From: an uncultured Pirellulales bacterium
GTDB lineage: Bacteria > Planctomycetota > Planctomycetia > Pirellulales > Thermoguttaceae
Assembly: GCA_938015445.1 (NCBI GenBank)
Contig: CALLPE010000003.1
Location: 78,105-142,104, forward strand
DNA length: 64,000 nucleotides
Direction: 5' to 3'
Shown here: piece after piece, positions 38,870-47,615 of the stretch
Layout of the letters: each line of letters starts with the position of its first letter
How positions within the stretch are numbered: position 1 is the stretch's first letter
Program-made: the position numbers and the translations under genes
The notes under the pieces: model-generated
What the model was told of the DNA's origin: nothing
Databases searched by the model: none
What the model saw: the letters and a program-made list of their open reading frames with translations, nothing else

Positions 38870-38999
38870 GGTTGCTGAGTGTTGGCGTCGAGAATTGCTG
38901 CTGAACTTTAGCGCCCAGCTTCCCTGTTAGTCTTCAGCGCCCAGCTTTGCGGCTGAAGTTCAGCGTTCAGATTCGTTGCTGAGCTTTAGGGCCAACAGG
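38870..38999. repeat. Five tandem degenerate 26-bp units
   Basis: Five consecutive 26-base units, each with a gctga or tgttag word followed by ctttag-cg or ttcagcg and cagctt/cagatt, start 12 bases after the heptad frame. The last unit and a half runs into the 3' end of the minus-strand zinc-ribbon gene and encodes its last ~13 residues. The unit resembles the arrays at 46834 and 54809 when read on the other strand (agctg....gctaaa). Confidence 0.8.
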
Positions 39000-39892
39000 T
39001 CCAACTGGCTTTTCAGATCGGTCAGCAGCAAGCTGGGGCTAGCCCCTTCGGCAAAATGTGCGTAAAAGGCACCTGGTGTGCCGTGCCCAGTGCCTAGCAA
39101 GGTGGTGGTCTGCTTGAGTTCGCGCAACTTGTTGTCTACCTGCTCGAGCTTGGCCGACGCTTTGCGGCTGTCGAGCCACAAGCGATCCAGTTGCAGCACC
39201 AGTCCCAGCAGCAAAACGAATTGACCGCCCAGCGCGATGGGAACCCCTAGCCCCCACAGGTCGGCGCGTCCGCCGAGGATCGACCATCCGGCCAGCACTC
39301 CGCCGCAGACCAGCGCCATGATACCCAGAGATATGGCCGTCCAACTGAAAACCCAGACTACCGCGGCGGATCGGGGGAGGTTGGTCCGTTTAGGTTGTGG
39401 CGGGGATTGTTGGTTGTGCCAGCCTGAGGCTGTCTGATGTGCAGGATCTAGCCGTGGCTGCCGCTTAGAATAGCGCGGTTTGGGCTGGTTAAGTTGGCTG
39501 ACTCTAAGAGCTTGGGCGATTTCCAGAAGTTCATCCTCTTGCGCCCAATCGGTTGCGCCACTGCCGCCGAGGCCGCCGGCGCGCGCCACGTAATGGGGCT
39601 GAGCGCCGCATGTATCTTGGCCGGCTGTTTTCCGCTGTCGCCCGGTTTGCTCGGCTGAACATTCGACGCTTTCAGCGCTGGGCTGTCCAATTTGGTGGCA
39701 AGGTCCTATGCCAGCTTGCTGCGCAGGGGTCTTCGAGGTGGAGGCGAGAGCCGCCGATGCTTTCTCGGCCGTAAATCCAAAATCGGTGGGCAGTTCTGGA
39801 GACAGCGCGGTACCGCAGCGCGGGCAGGCGTATTTGTCCTCGCCGGCGCAGTAGGAGCCTGGGACGTCTTGCCGACACTGTTTGCACCACAT
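38960..39892 (-). CDS. Zinc-ribbon membrane protein, planctomycete-type
   Basis: A 310-residue protein with an N-terminal zinc ribbon (MWCKQCRQDVPG.. with a second pair in YACPRCG), a long polar low-complexity linker (about 40-190), two adjacent membrane segments (VFSWTAISLGIMALVCGGVLAGW and VPIALGGQFVLLLGLVLQL) and a C-terminal coiled coil (KASAKLEQVDNKLRELKQTT). The start at 39892 is preferred because MWCKQC is the usual start of this protein type. Function unknown. Divergent from sufR across an AT-rich 300-base region (39893-40192) which should hold both promoters. Confidence 0.75.
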   Translation of the reverse strand: MWCKQCRQDVPGSYCAGEDKYACPRCGTALSPELPTDFGFTAEKASAALASTSKTPAQQAGIGPCHQIGQPSAESVECSAEQTGRQRKTAGQDTCGAQPHYVARAGGLGGSGATDWAQEDELLEIAQALRVSQLNQPKPRYSKRQPRLDPAHQTASGWHNQQSPPQPKRTNLPRSAAVVWVFSWTAISLGIMALVCGGVLAGWSILGGRADLWGLGVPIALGGQFVLLLGLVLQLDRLWLDSRKASAKLEQVDNKLRELKQTTTLLGTGHGTPGAFYAHFAEGASPSLLLTDLKSQLDLLALKLSNESER

Positions 39893-40192
39893 GGCAATGA
39901 GATAATCGACCCATCCGGTTGTCAAACTGTAGCGGTTTCGTAGATTTTGCGGCCCAGCTAGTGTTTGACGGCGCGAATGTGGGCCGAAATAAAATATTTA
40001 TAACAATCACAATTGTCACAAAGACCTTGGACGGGTATTATTAACAACGAGAGGTTTATAAAACCCGGAAATCAACAGCCTACGGCTAAAAACCAAGCAC
40101 GCTATCGCAGCTAGCCGACTGGCAAATCTATTGGTGTGCTGTGAAATCGGTCGTTGCAAAGTAACCACTGATAGAAAAAGGGGATAGCCAAA

Positions 40193-40810
40193 TTGAGCCT
40201 CCAGTGTCCAGCTTCTGATAACGACTTTTTGGATTTATTGCGGATTGCCGGGCCGTTGTCGGTTATCGAGATGGCCCAGGCCATGGAGGTCACTCCCACG
40301 GCCGTTCGACAGCGGCTAGGACGCATCATGGCCGAGGGGTTGGTCGAGCGCAGCGCGGTGCGGGGTGGAAGAGGAAGGCCCCGACACTATTACCGGCTGA
40401 CTGAAAAGGGGTTGCGACAAACCGGCTCGAACTTCGCCGACTTGGCCATGGCCTTGTGGGAACAGTTCCGCGCTATCGGCGATCCACAGGTGCAGCGCGA
40501 GATGCTCCGCGCAGTCGCCAAGACCCTGGCGGCTAGTTATAGCAGTCAGATTCAAGGGCGTACCGTAGCCGAGAGGCTAAGGGGCGTCAAGGAGCTGCTC
40601 GCGCAGCGGCGTATCCCGGCAACAATCGAGCAAGACCACCAACGCTTGGTGCTTAAGGCCCATGCTTGCCCGTACCCAAAGCTGGCCGAAAGCGATCCGC
40701 GCGTTTGCGACATGGAGCAGATGATGTTTTCGGAACTTGTGGGGCAGGAAGTGTGCTTGACCCACTGCCGACGCAACGGCGGTGTGGAATGCCGGTTCGA
40801 GGTCAGATAA
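40193..40810 (+). CDS. sufR: SufR-like iron-sulfur transcriptional regulator
   Basis: A winged-helix regulator (205 residues) that in cyanobacteria represses the suf genes when its iron-sulfur cluster is intact. The HTH lies at about 20-70 (LSVIEMAQAMEVTPTAVRQRLGRIMAEGLVERS, then GRPRHYYRLTEKG). C-terminal cysteines at 159, 172, 188, 192 and 200 are spaced like the cluster ligands of SufR (C-x12-C then C-x3-C). Its place 5' of sufCBD supports the call. The start is TTG, with AGGGG about 9 bases upstream. I could not identify a clear palindromic operator in the upstream 300 bases. Confidence 0.88.
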   Translation: MSLQCPASDNDFLDLLRIAGPLSVIEMAQAMEVTPTAVRQRLGRIMAEGLVERSAVRGGRGRPRHYYRLTEKGLRQTGSNFADLAMALWEQFRAIGDPQVQREMLRAVAKTLAASYSSQIQGRTVAERLRGVKELLAQRRIPATIEQDHQRLVLKAHACPYPKLAESDPRVCDMEQMMFSELVGQEVCLTHCRRNGGVECRFEVR

Positions 40811-40965
40811 ACCGCTGCGCGACCGCGCGATCCACGTGCAATCGGTCCTCCGGCCGCCGCTTGCGAATTATACTGCTGCAAGGGTAATTTATCAGGGCGG
40901 AAACAAGCGGCATCTGGAGAGCTGCAATTTCAAACACCTGCGGCAAACCATTTCGGAACTGTATA

Positions 40966-41601
40966 ATGGCCCAATCGTGCATCGAAAACACGTCAGGCGT
41001 GACAGTGGTAAAGGGGACGCTAGAGGAATTGCTCAACTGGGCGAAGGCGTCGAGCCTCTGGCCGCTGACCTTCGGCACCGCTTGTTGCGCGATCGAGATG
41101 ATGTGTGCCGGGGCGGGCCGATTCGACTTGGATCGGTTCGGGGCTGGGGCGTTTCGGGCCAGTCCACGCCAGGCCGACGTGATGATCGTCGCCGGAACGG
41201 TCAACTACAAGATGGCTAGCCGTGTCCGTCGGCTATACGAAATGATGGCAGAACCGAAATACGTGATTGCCATGGGCGCTTGTGCGATCGGGGGCGGGCC
41301 TTACTGCGAGCATGCTTACAACGTGGTGCGTGGCGTGGACTTGCTCATACCAGTGGACGTTTACGTGCCCGGATGCCCGCCGCGCCCTGAAGCCCTTTTG
41401 GAAGGACTGATGCGCCTGCAAGACAAGATACAACTTGGTCGTGTTAGAGTGGACGAAACTGGACAGCAGCAGCGGCAAGCCGGCGGGTCCGCCGCGGCCG
41501 GTTCTGACCCCCGAATGCACGGTCTGCCGTTGCCGCACCAGACTGGCTACGTACAGGTAGAGGAAAAACCGCTCGTGTTCCGGCATCAACAGTACAAATG
41601 A
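40966..41601 (+). CDS. nuoB: Stand-alone NuoB-like NADH-quinone oxidoreductase subunit B
   Basis: The protein of complex I that carries the N2 [4Fe-4S] cluster at the quinone site. The 211-residue product has [17 protein letters not shown] with Cys40-Cys41, [11 protein letters not shown] (Cys106) and [15 protein letters not shown] (Cys137), so all four ligands are present. It has a ~50-residue unusual C-terminal tail. No other nuo gene is nearby; it sits between sufR and sufC on the same strand. It may be a second copy or the sole NuoB displaced from the operon. A TATAAT-like word overlaps the ATG; it is probably chance. Confidence 0.9.
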   Translation: MAQSCIENTSGVTVVKGTLEELLNWAKASSLWPLTFGTACCAIEMMCAGAGRFDLDRFGAGAFRASPRQADVMIVAGTVNYKMASRVRRLYEMMAEPKYVIAMGACAIGGGPYCEHAYNVVRGVDLLIPVDVYVPGCPPRPEALLEGLMRLQDKIQLGRVRVDETGQQQRQAGGSAAAGSDPRMHGLPLPHQTGYVQVEEKPLVFRHQQYK

Positions 41602-41779
41602 GACGCCGAACGATGTTCCCCAGTGCCCCAGCCTCGGGTCTAGCATGGGGCGTATACGCCTGTTGGGCGGCGGTTTTCATTTCGGTGTAGCAAGTCGTAT
41701 TGGGCCGCCCGACCACAGTAACGGCATCGTGCGACATTGATTTTGGGTCGACACATTACAGCAATAAGGACAGAGAAAA

Positions 41780-42589
41780 ATGACCGATGCTTTGGTGATA
41801 GACGATCTGCACGTCAGCGTGTCGGGCAAGCCGATCCTGCGGGGAGTAAGTCTGACGATCCGCCGCGGGGAGATTCACGCGCTGATGGGCCCCAACGGCT
41901 CCGGCAAGAGCACGCTGGGCTTCGCCGTGATGGGACATCCCGGCTACGAAGTTACCCGGGGCAGCATCTTTCTGGATGGCGCGGACCTGCTGGCGATGGA
42001 GCCGCACGAGCGCGCCAGGGCGGGGGTGTTTCTGGCCTTTCAGCGCCCGGTGGCCATACCCGGCGTCAAGTTGGCCGATTTCCTGCGGCACGCTGCCAGC
42101 AATATCCGTCGCCCTGAGCGGAAGGAAGGCGAAGAGCTGATCCCCATGCGCCAGTTCCGCAAAGAACTCCAGGAGCAGATGGACACACTGCGAATCGACC
42201 GGGAGTTCGCCCGGCGGTACGTCAACGACGGTTTTTCCGGTGGGGAGATGAAACGCGCCGAGATCCTGCAAATGGCCATTCTGCGGCCGAAGTACGCGAT
42301 TCTGGATGAGACCGACAGCGGGCTGGACGTGGATGCCGTTCGCTTGGCCAGCCAGAGTATCGCCCAAATCGGCCACCGCCAGATGGGCATTTTGATCATC
42401 ACGCACCACGAGCAACTGCTGGAGCACAACCAGCCGGACTTCACGCACGTGATGTTGGCTGGGCGGATCGTGGAAAGCGGAGGCCCGGAGCTGGCGCGCC
42501 GACTGCACAAGGAAGGATACGACCACATTCGTGCCGCACATCCCGAGGTCGCCGCCGACGAGCAAGCAATGCTTTCTGCGGCGAAGTGA
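41780..42589 (+). CDS. sufC: Fe-S cluster assembly ATPase SufC
   Basis: Cytoplasmic ABC-type ATPase of the SufBCD scaffold. In 269 residues: Walker A GPNGSGKST at 37-45, the SufC-type QRPVAIPGVKLADFLR segment, signature FSGGEMKRAEILQMA, Walker B LDETDSGLDVDA and the switch His in IITHHEQLL. It precedes sufB with a 236-base gap containing a 17-bp tandem repeat. Confidence 0.97.
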   Translation: MTDALVIDDLHVSVSGKPILRGVSLTIRRGEIHALMGPNGSGKSTLGFAVMGHPGYEVTRGSIFLDGADLLAMEPHERARAGVFLAFQRPVAIPGVKLADFLRHAASNIRRPERKEGEELIPMRQFRKELQEQMDTLRIDREFARRYVNDGFSGGEMKRAEILQMAILRPKYAILDETDSGLDVDAVRLASQSIAQIGHRQMGILIITHHEQLLEHNQPDFTHVMLAGRIVESGGPELARRLHKEGYDHIRAAHPEVAADEQAMLSAAK

Positions 42590-42649
42590 CCCACGACGCT
42601 GCGTTGGTACGGCTGCGTCGGTACGTGGCCACGTAGCCAGGTGGTGGTG

Positions 42650-42683
42650 CAGTCGCAGCGGTGGGGCAGCCGCAGCGGTGGGG
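42650..42683. repeat. 17-bp tandem duplication in the sufC-sufB gap
   Basis: cag(t/c)cgcagcggtgggg occurs twice in succession with one mismatch. This 236-base gap is unusually long for the sufC-sufB pair and may separate their expression. Confidence 0.9.
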
Positions 42684-42825
42684 CGGCCGGCACGCACGGT
42701 GTAAACCGGAGGCAGTGGTATGGCCCAAAACAGCAAGCCCAGGTAAGCGCCGAAACACTTGCAGCGGCGGTTACGAAAACTGCTCCAGTACAAAGTCAAA
42801 CCCTAGAATCAAGGAACTGACCATC

Positions 42826-44247
42826 ATGGCAACTGATATCCGTGGCAAGCCCAGCGACCGGCACGATCCCATCGGCGAGATCAACAAGTACGATTTCCAC
42901 ACCGAAGAGCGCTATGTTTACAGAGCCCGAAAGGGTCTGGACGCCGATATAGTGCGCGAGATATCCGAGCTGAAGGGCGAACCGGACTGGATGCGCAAGT
43001 TTCGCTTGGACAGCTTGGAGATATTCCAATCGAAGCCCATGCCGCGCTGGGGTGGGGAAATCAAGGTCGATTTCGACGAAATCTACTACTACGTCAAACC
43101 TACCGACCGACAAGCCGCTTCCTGGGATGAAGTGCCTCCGGAGATCAAGACCACTTTCGATCGGCTGGGCATCCCCGAGGCGGAAAAGAAGTTTCTGGCC
43201 GGAGTGAAGGCCCAATTCGAAAGCGAAGTGGTTTACGGCTCCTTGCGCGAGGAGCTTTCGCGGCTGGGCGTGATTTTCACCGATACCGACACCGCGGTGC
43301 GCCAGCACGGTGAGCTGCTGCGGCGTTACTTCGGCACGATCGTCCCGCCCAGCGATAACAAGTTCGCCGCGCTCAACTCGGCTGTGTGGTCCGGCGGCTC
43401 GTTTGTGTACGTGCCGCCGGGCGTGAAAGTCGAGTTCCCCTTGCAAGCCTACTTTCGCATCAACGCTGCCCAGATCGGCCAGTTCGAGCGAACTTTGATC
43501 ATCGTCGATGAAGGGGCACAGGTGCATTACGTCGAAGGCTGCACCGCACCAATGTATTGTACCGAAAGCCTCCACTCTGCTGTGGTGGAAGTCATCGCCA
43601 TGCGAGGCTCCCGGGTGCGCTACACGACCATCCAGAACTGGGCCAACAACATCTACACCCTGGTGACCAAACGAGCGGTGGCTTACCAGGACGCCTTGGT
43701 CGAATGGGTAGATGGCAACCTGGGCAGCCGACTGACAATGAAGTATCCGGCCATCTATCTGTTGGAGCCGGGCGCACGGGGCGAGGTCCTTTCGGTGGCC
43801 TTCGCTACTGGTGGTCAGCATCAGGACGCCGGCGCGAAGGCCATCCACTGCGCGCCGAACACTTCCAGCCGCATCGTCTCCAAATCCATTTCCAAGGGCG
43901 GCGGACGCACCAGCTACCGGGGGCTGGTCAAGATCCACAAAGGAGCCAAACAATGCCGGGCCAACGTGGTCTGCGACGCCTTGATACTGGACGAGTGGAG
44001 CCGCAGCGACACTTATCCGTACATCGAAATCGAGGAACAAGACGTCATGGTCGGACACGAGGCCAGCGTGTCGCGAATCGGCGAGGAACAACTGTTCTAC
44101 CTGATGAGCCGCGGACTGACCGAACACGAAGCGGCCACCATGATCGTCAACGGCTTCATCGAACCGTTGGTCCGCGAGCTGCCCATGGAATACGCTATAG
44201 AAATGAACCGCCTGATCGCACTACAGATGGAAGGCACCGTGGGATGA
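42826..44247 (+). CDS. sufB: Fe-S cluster assembly protein SufB
   Basis: Scaffold subunit on which SufBCD builds iron-sulfur clusters. The 473-residue product follows the family throughout ([96 protein letters not shown], and [20 protein letters not shown]). The ATG at 42826 matches the family N-terminus; the frame runs upstream to 42661 through repeat DNA with no protein-like sequence. Confidence 0.97.
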   Translation: MATDIRGKPSDRHDPIGEINKYDFHTEERYVYRARKGLDADIVREISELKGEPDWMRKFRLDSLEIFQSKPMPRWGGEIKVDFDEIYYYVKPTDRQAASWDEVPPEIKTTFDRLGIPEAEKKFLAGVKAQFESEVVYGSLREELSRLGVIFTDTDTAVRQHGELLRRYFGTIVPPSDNKFAALNSAVWSGGSFVYVPPGVKVEFPLQAYFRINAAQIGQFERTLIIVDEGAQVHYVEGCTAPMYCTESLHSAVVEVIAMRGSRVRYTTIQNWANNIYTLVTKRAVAYQDALVEWVDGNLGSRLTMKYPAIYLLEPGARGEVLSVAFATGGQHQDAGAKAIHCAPNTSSRIVSKSISKGGGRTSYRGLVKIHKGAKQCRANVVCDALILDEWSRSDTYPYIEIEEQDVMVGHEASVSRIGEEQLFYLMSRGLTEHEAATMIVNGFIEPLVRELPMEYAIEMNRLIALQMEGTVG

Positions 44248-44409
44248 ACTAGCAGGGGAAACCCTGGGCCGCCGCCGAGCAGCACGCGTCCTGTGCCAAG
44301 CAATGAGCTTGGCTACAAGCGCCGCGTTCGCGCGGACGAGCGGTTCGGCCCACGTCGTTTTCCTGCAAGCACAACATCGCTTGGCGCAGCAATTCGATAA
44401 TACACAGTA

Positions 44410-44455
44410 TTTCGTAGATATAAAGCAGTACGTTTCGTCGATATAAAGCAGTACG
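44410..44455. repeat. 23-bp tandem duplication at the sufD start
   Basis: Two successive 23-base units, tttcgt(a/c)gatataaagc followed by agtacg, end 2 bases before the sufD ATG (44458). They replace the normal ribosome-binding region; no purine-rich Shine-Dalgarno sequence is visible between them and the start. Each copy contains GATATAAAG. Confidence 0.95.
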
Positions 44456-44457
44456 TT

Positions 44458-45792
44458 ATGACAAAAACGCTCACGCCCTCAGCAGCACTTCAGCAGGGTT
44501 TTACCGACGAGGCATTTGCTGCCTTCATCGCCGAACGCAGCGAGCCTGCGTGGCTTACCCAATTGCGCCGGGAGGCTTGGAAGACGTTCCAGCAGACGCC
44601 GCTGCCCGACCGTTCGCAAGAGGAGTGGAACCGAACCGACATCCGCGCTTTGCGCCTGGAAGACTTCGGTTTGGCACCTGCCGGAGAGCATCCTGGGGAC
44701 TTAACGCCGCCGCTATTGGGCGATAGTTTGCAGCCCTGCGGCGAATTGGCCTTAGTCGATTCCGCCTCTGCGATTATCCGCTGGGACGATCAACTGCAAC
44801 AACAGGGCGTCTTGTTCGGCACGTTGCAAAAGCTGGTATCGGCGCACGCGGAGTTGCTGCGCCCATATCTGACGAATCCGCTGGTGGACCCGGCAACCGA
44901 CAAGTTCGCCGCGCTGTCGGCCGCTTGCTGGTCCGACGGATGCTTGCTGTACGTGCCTCGCAATGTGAAGCTTTCGCGACCGGTCCACATCCGCTCGGTG
45001 CTAGCCGGCGGCGGTTGCCTGCTGGACCGTGTACTAATCGTGCTGGATGAGGGGGCGGAAGCCACGGTTTTGGCCGAAGCTGCCAGCGCCGATCCGCAGG
45101 CACCTGCCTTGCAATGCGGCACGGTGGAGATTTTCCTCGGGCCGAGAGCGAACCTGCGGTACGTGGGCGTGCAGGACTGGGGAAAGGGCGTTTGGCATTT
45201 CGCACACCACAAGGCCCGGCTGGGCCGGGAAGCGTCGCTGCGGTGGACCGTTGCTGCGTTGGGCAGTCGGCTGGCCAAGGTCAATCAGCACGTGGTGCTG
45301 GCCGAGCCTGGCGCCAGCGCACAAGTGGATGGCGTGATGTTCGCCGAAGATTCTCAGCATCTGTCGTATCACACGCTTCAGCATCACATGGCCGGCGGCT
45401 GTACCAGCGACCTGCTATATAAGGGAGCCTTGCAGGATCGGGCGCGGATCGTATGGCGCGGGATGATCCGCGTTGACCCCGACGCCCAGAAGACCGATGG
45501 CTACCAGCGCAACGACAACCTGATGCTCTCTGAGCAAGCGCGCAGCGACTCGATCCCAGGACTGGAAATCATGGCCGACGACGTGAAGTGCTCGCACGGC
45601 GCAACCACCGGCCGCGTGGACGAGGAGATGATTTTTTACGCTGCCGCCCGGGGATTGACGCGCAAAGAAGCCACACGGCTGATCGTCGCCGGATTCTTCC
45701 AACAGGTGTTCGACCGCATTACAATCGACCAAGTGCGGACGGCGCTGGCGCAAACCATAGCGCGACGGGTGCAGGAGTTTCGCAGCGCTTGA
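44458..45792 (+). CDS. sufD: Fe-S cluster assembly protein SufD
   Basis: SufB paralogue that completes the SufBC2D complex. The 444-residue product contains LREAWKTFQQTPLPDRSQEEWNRTD (N-terminal domain), CWSDGCLLYVPRNVKLSRPVHI, and the C-terminal blocks RIVWRGMIRVDPDAQKTDGYQRNDNLMLSE and CSHGATTGRVDEEMIFYAAARGL, with the conserved Cys-Ser-His-Gly. The 210-base gap after sufB and the repeat next to the ATG suggest weak or separately controlled translation. Confidence 0.97.
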   Translation: MTKTLTPSAALQQGFTDEAFAAFIAERSEPAWLTQLRREAWKTFQQTPLPDRSQEEWNRTDIRALRLEDFGLAPAGEHPGDLTPPLLGDSLQPCGELALVDSASAIIRWDDQLQQQGVLFGTLQKLVSAHAELLRPYLTNPLVDPATDKFAALSAACWSDGCLLYVPRNVKLSRPVHIRSVLAGGGCLLDRVLIVLDEGAEATVLAEAASADPQAPALQCGTVEIFLGPRANLRYVGVQDWGKGVWHFAHHKARLGREASLRWTVAALGSRLAKVNQHVVLAEPGASAQVDGVMFAEDSQHLSYHTLQHHMAGGCTSDLLYKGALQDRARIVWRGMIRVDPDAQKTDGYQRNDNLMLSEQARSDSIPGLEIMADDVKCSHGATTGRVDEEMIFYAAARGLTRKEATRLIVAGFFQQVFDRITIDQVRTALAQTIARRVQEFRSA

Positions 45793-45926
45793 AGTGGCTC
45801 CGAATACCCCGAAAGTGACCGAGCATAGCCCAGCAGATTTCCGCACTGGTCGGATAACCGCCTTGTCTGGTTTAACGACCGACGACTTCTGCCCACCGCC
45901 GCGCCGATCGAATGGAGCACTGTGAC

Positions 45927-46316
45927 ATGTGGGTGTGTACCACCTGCGGCAACCGGATCGATCATAGCCAGACGATATGCGACAACTGCGGGACGAATCA
46001 GGCTGGCGAGCGCCAGGCGGATGTAATCCCGGCGGTGCTGGGTCGGCATGTGCATCCACGGCGCGGCTTGGCCTACTTCATCCTCACGGTGGCGGCTACG
46101 CTTTCGGGTGCCGGCTGCGTAGGCTCGGTGTTCATGGCACTGGGGGCACTGATTGCCACCAATTGGCCGGTGGCCCTCGTGCTGGCGCCATTGTGTTTTG
46201 TGGTTTCGGCGGCCATGACGATAGTGTTCCTACGGGTGCGCGATTGGCGGCCGCCAGAAGAGACGGCTCGCCCACCGTCGAGGTGGAAACAAACCGGTCG
46301 GGCGTTTGTGGCTTAG
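45927..46316 (+). CDS. Small zinc-ribbon membrane protein
   Basis: A 129-residue protein with an N-terminal zinc ribbon (CTTCGNRIDHSQTICDNCG) followed by two hydrophobic segments (about 50-75, YFILTVAATLSGAGCVGSVF, and 80-105, VALVLAPLCFVVSAAMTIVFL) and a basic tail. The ATG at 45927 has GGAG about 10 bases upstream; an ATG at 45912 is possible. No known family. It lies in the suf group on the same strand. Confidence 0.65.
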   Translation: MWVCTTCGNRIDHSQTICDNCGTNQAGERQADVIPAVLGRHVHPRRGLAYFILTVAATLSGAGCVGSVFMALGALIATNWPVALVLAPLCFVVSAAMTIVFLRVRDWRPPEETARPPSRWKQTGRAFVA

Positions 46317-46480
46317 AAAATGCCACTGGCGATCTCCGCGGCGAGTTGATTGGAGGGGCTCATCAATGTCAGCTTGCTGCCGGTATTGATACTGCGATGT
46401 TCGGTGACAACCGATCGATGCTGGCCGCTGACAAACGCATTCTGGAGTTCAGCGAAGTCTATGGTGTGAGGTTAACGAGC

Positions 46481-46801
46481 ATGGACCAGTACGTGCAAGT
46501 GTGTCGTACGACCGATATTCCCGACCCCGGGAAGCAGGTCTTCGAGGTCGCAGGCCGATTCGTGGTGGTTTTCCGCGTCGAAGGTCAGTTCTACGCACTG
46601 GAGGACGCTTGCAGCCACGACGGCAACCCGTTGGGCGACGGGCGGCTGCATGGCTTCGAAATCGTCTGTCCGCGCCACGGGGCACGATTCGACATTCGCA
46701 CCGGCCAGGCATTGTGCATGCCTGCCGTGCGTCCGACGCCGGCATACGACGTTAAAGTCGAAAACGACCATGTGTTTGTTTCCACGAAGCCGAAACAATA
46801 A
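46481..46801 (+). CDS. Rieske [2Fe-2S] ferredoxin-like protein
   Basis: A 106-residue soluble Rieske protein with both ligand boxes: CSH (Cys44, His46) followed by DGNPLGDG, and CPRH (Cys63, His66) followed by GARFD. It resembles the ferredoxin components of non-heme dioxygenases and the SufE-neighbouring Rieske proteins found in suf clusters. The ATG at 46481 has GAGG about 10 bases upstream. Lies between sufD and sufT, so probably serves or depends on cluster assembly. Fused or embedded oxygenase parts are absent. Confidence 0.92.
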   Translation: MDQYVQVCRTTDIPDPGKQVFEVAGRFVVVFRVEGQFYALEDACSHDGNPLGDGRLHGFEIVCPRHGARFDIRTGQALCMPAVRPTPAYDVKVENDHVFVSTKPKQ

Positions 46802-46833
46802 TCCGAACGCTCGTGCAGGCGTATAACGCAAGT

Positions 46834-46937
46834 GCTCTGCTGCAAAGTCGGCTGTCGATGGTCTGGCGTAAAGTTTGTTGTGCGTGGTCCGGTGTAAAGC
46901 TTGTTGTCGGTGCTCTGCTGCAAAGTTTTCGTGTAGA
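46834..46937. repeat. Four tandem degenerate 26-bp units
   Basis: Four exact 26-base units lie in the 358-base gap between the Rieske and sufT genes. Units 1 and 4 share gctctgctgcaaagt; units 2 and 3 share ggt(c/c)-gg-gtaaag-ttgttgt. Because 26 is not a multiple of 3, the array is not protein-coding. It resembles, in orientation, the minus-strand form of the array at 38870. Confidence 0.85.
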
Positions 46938-47159
46938 GAAAGCGGCAGATTTGCGAGTCGGGGACTTTCGACTGGTCGCACCTGTGTATTCGGGGAAGTC
47001 ATCCACCTGTCCTTTGGGAAAAAGCCAACTTTTTAGCGGTTCTACCAAAGCGAAATCGTCTGGTACTCCTTGCCGAGGAAGAAGGCCAGTTTAGCCTTTT
47101 GGCGTCTATTTTTTGTTAGAACGTTTTTGCGGCAAAGTCTGCCGACGTTTGGAGTTCCC

Positions 47160-47474
47160 ATGCCTATTGCCGAAGAAAATATTTTGGCCGCACTGCGCCA
47201 GGTTGTGGACCCGGAACTGCGGGTAAACGTCGTCGACCTGGGGTTAATCTACGGCGTCGGCGTGGATGAGGCCGATGGCAAGACGAACATCCACGTACTG
47301 ATGACCATGACTTCGCCAGCCTGTCCCTATGCACCGGAACTGATGGCGGAGGTCAAGCAGGTGCTTAGCGCACTGTCGGGCGTTGGCGAAGTGGCCGTGC
47401 AACTGACCCTCAGCCCGCCGTGGACACCCGATCGCATGACCGAGGAAGCCCGAGACGAATTGGGATTTTTCTGA
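47160..47474 (+). CDS. sufT: SufT/MIP18-family metal-sulfur cluster assembly factor (DUF59)
   Basis: A 104-residue protein of the DUF59 family, which helps mature iron-sulfur proteins. Family motifs: LRQVVDPELRVNVVDLGLIYGV and MTMTSPACPYAPELMAEV with the conserved cysteine, and VQLTLSPPWTPDRMTEEARDELGF. GGAG lies 5 bases before the ATG at 47160. It closes the suf group on the plus strand, supporting the functional call. Confidence 0.93.
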   Translation: MPIAEENILAALRQVVDPELRVNVVDLGLIYGVGVDEADGKTNIHVLMTMTSPACPYAPELMAEVKQVLSALSGVGEVAVQLTLSPPWTPDRMTEEARDELGFF

Positions 47475-47615
47475 CCGTGCGGTCCCTACGTGTCATGCAA
47501 GCCGTGCGTGCCGTCGGAGGGGCACCCTGACGGAACTCGTCGGCCCGAGCAAAAGACCAAACCCGAAGGAAATCGCCAACCCGAACCATAACGCCTTGCG
47601 CGCGAGGGCTACCCT

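Noticed and set aside
40962..40967. TATAAT box at the nuoB start
   Set aside because: It overlaps the ATG and would make the start codon upstream of any transcript; likely chance.
41756..44127. Long minus-strand frames opposite sufC and sufB
   Set aside because: Both are antisense to highly conserved suf genes and show no protein-like composition.
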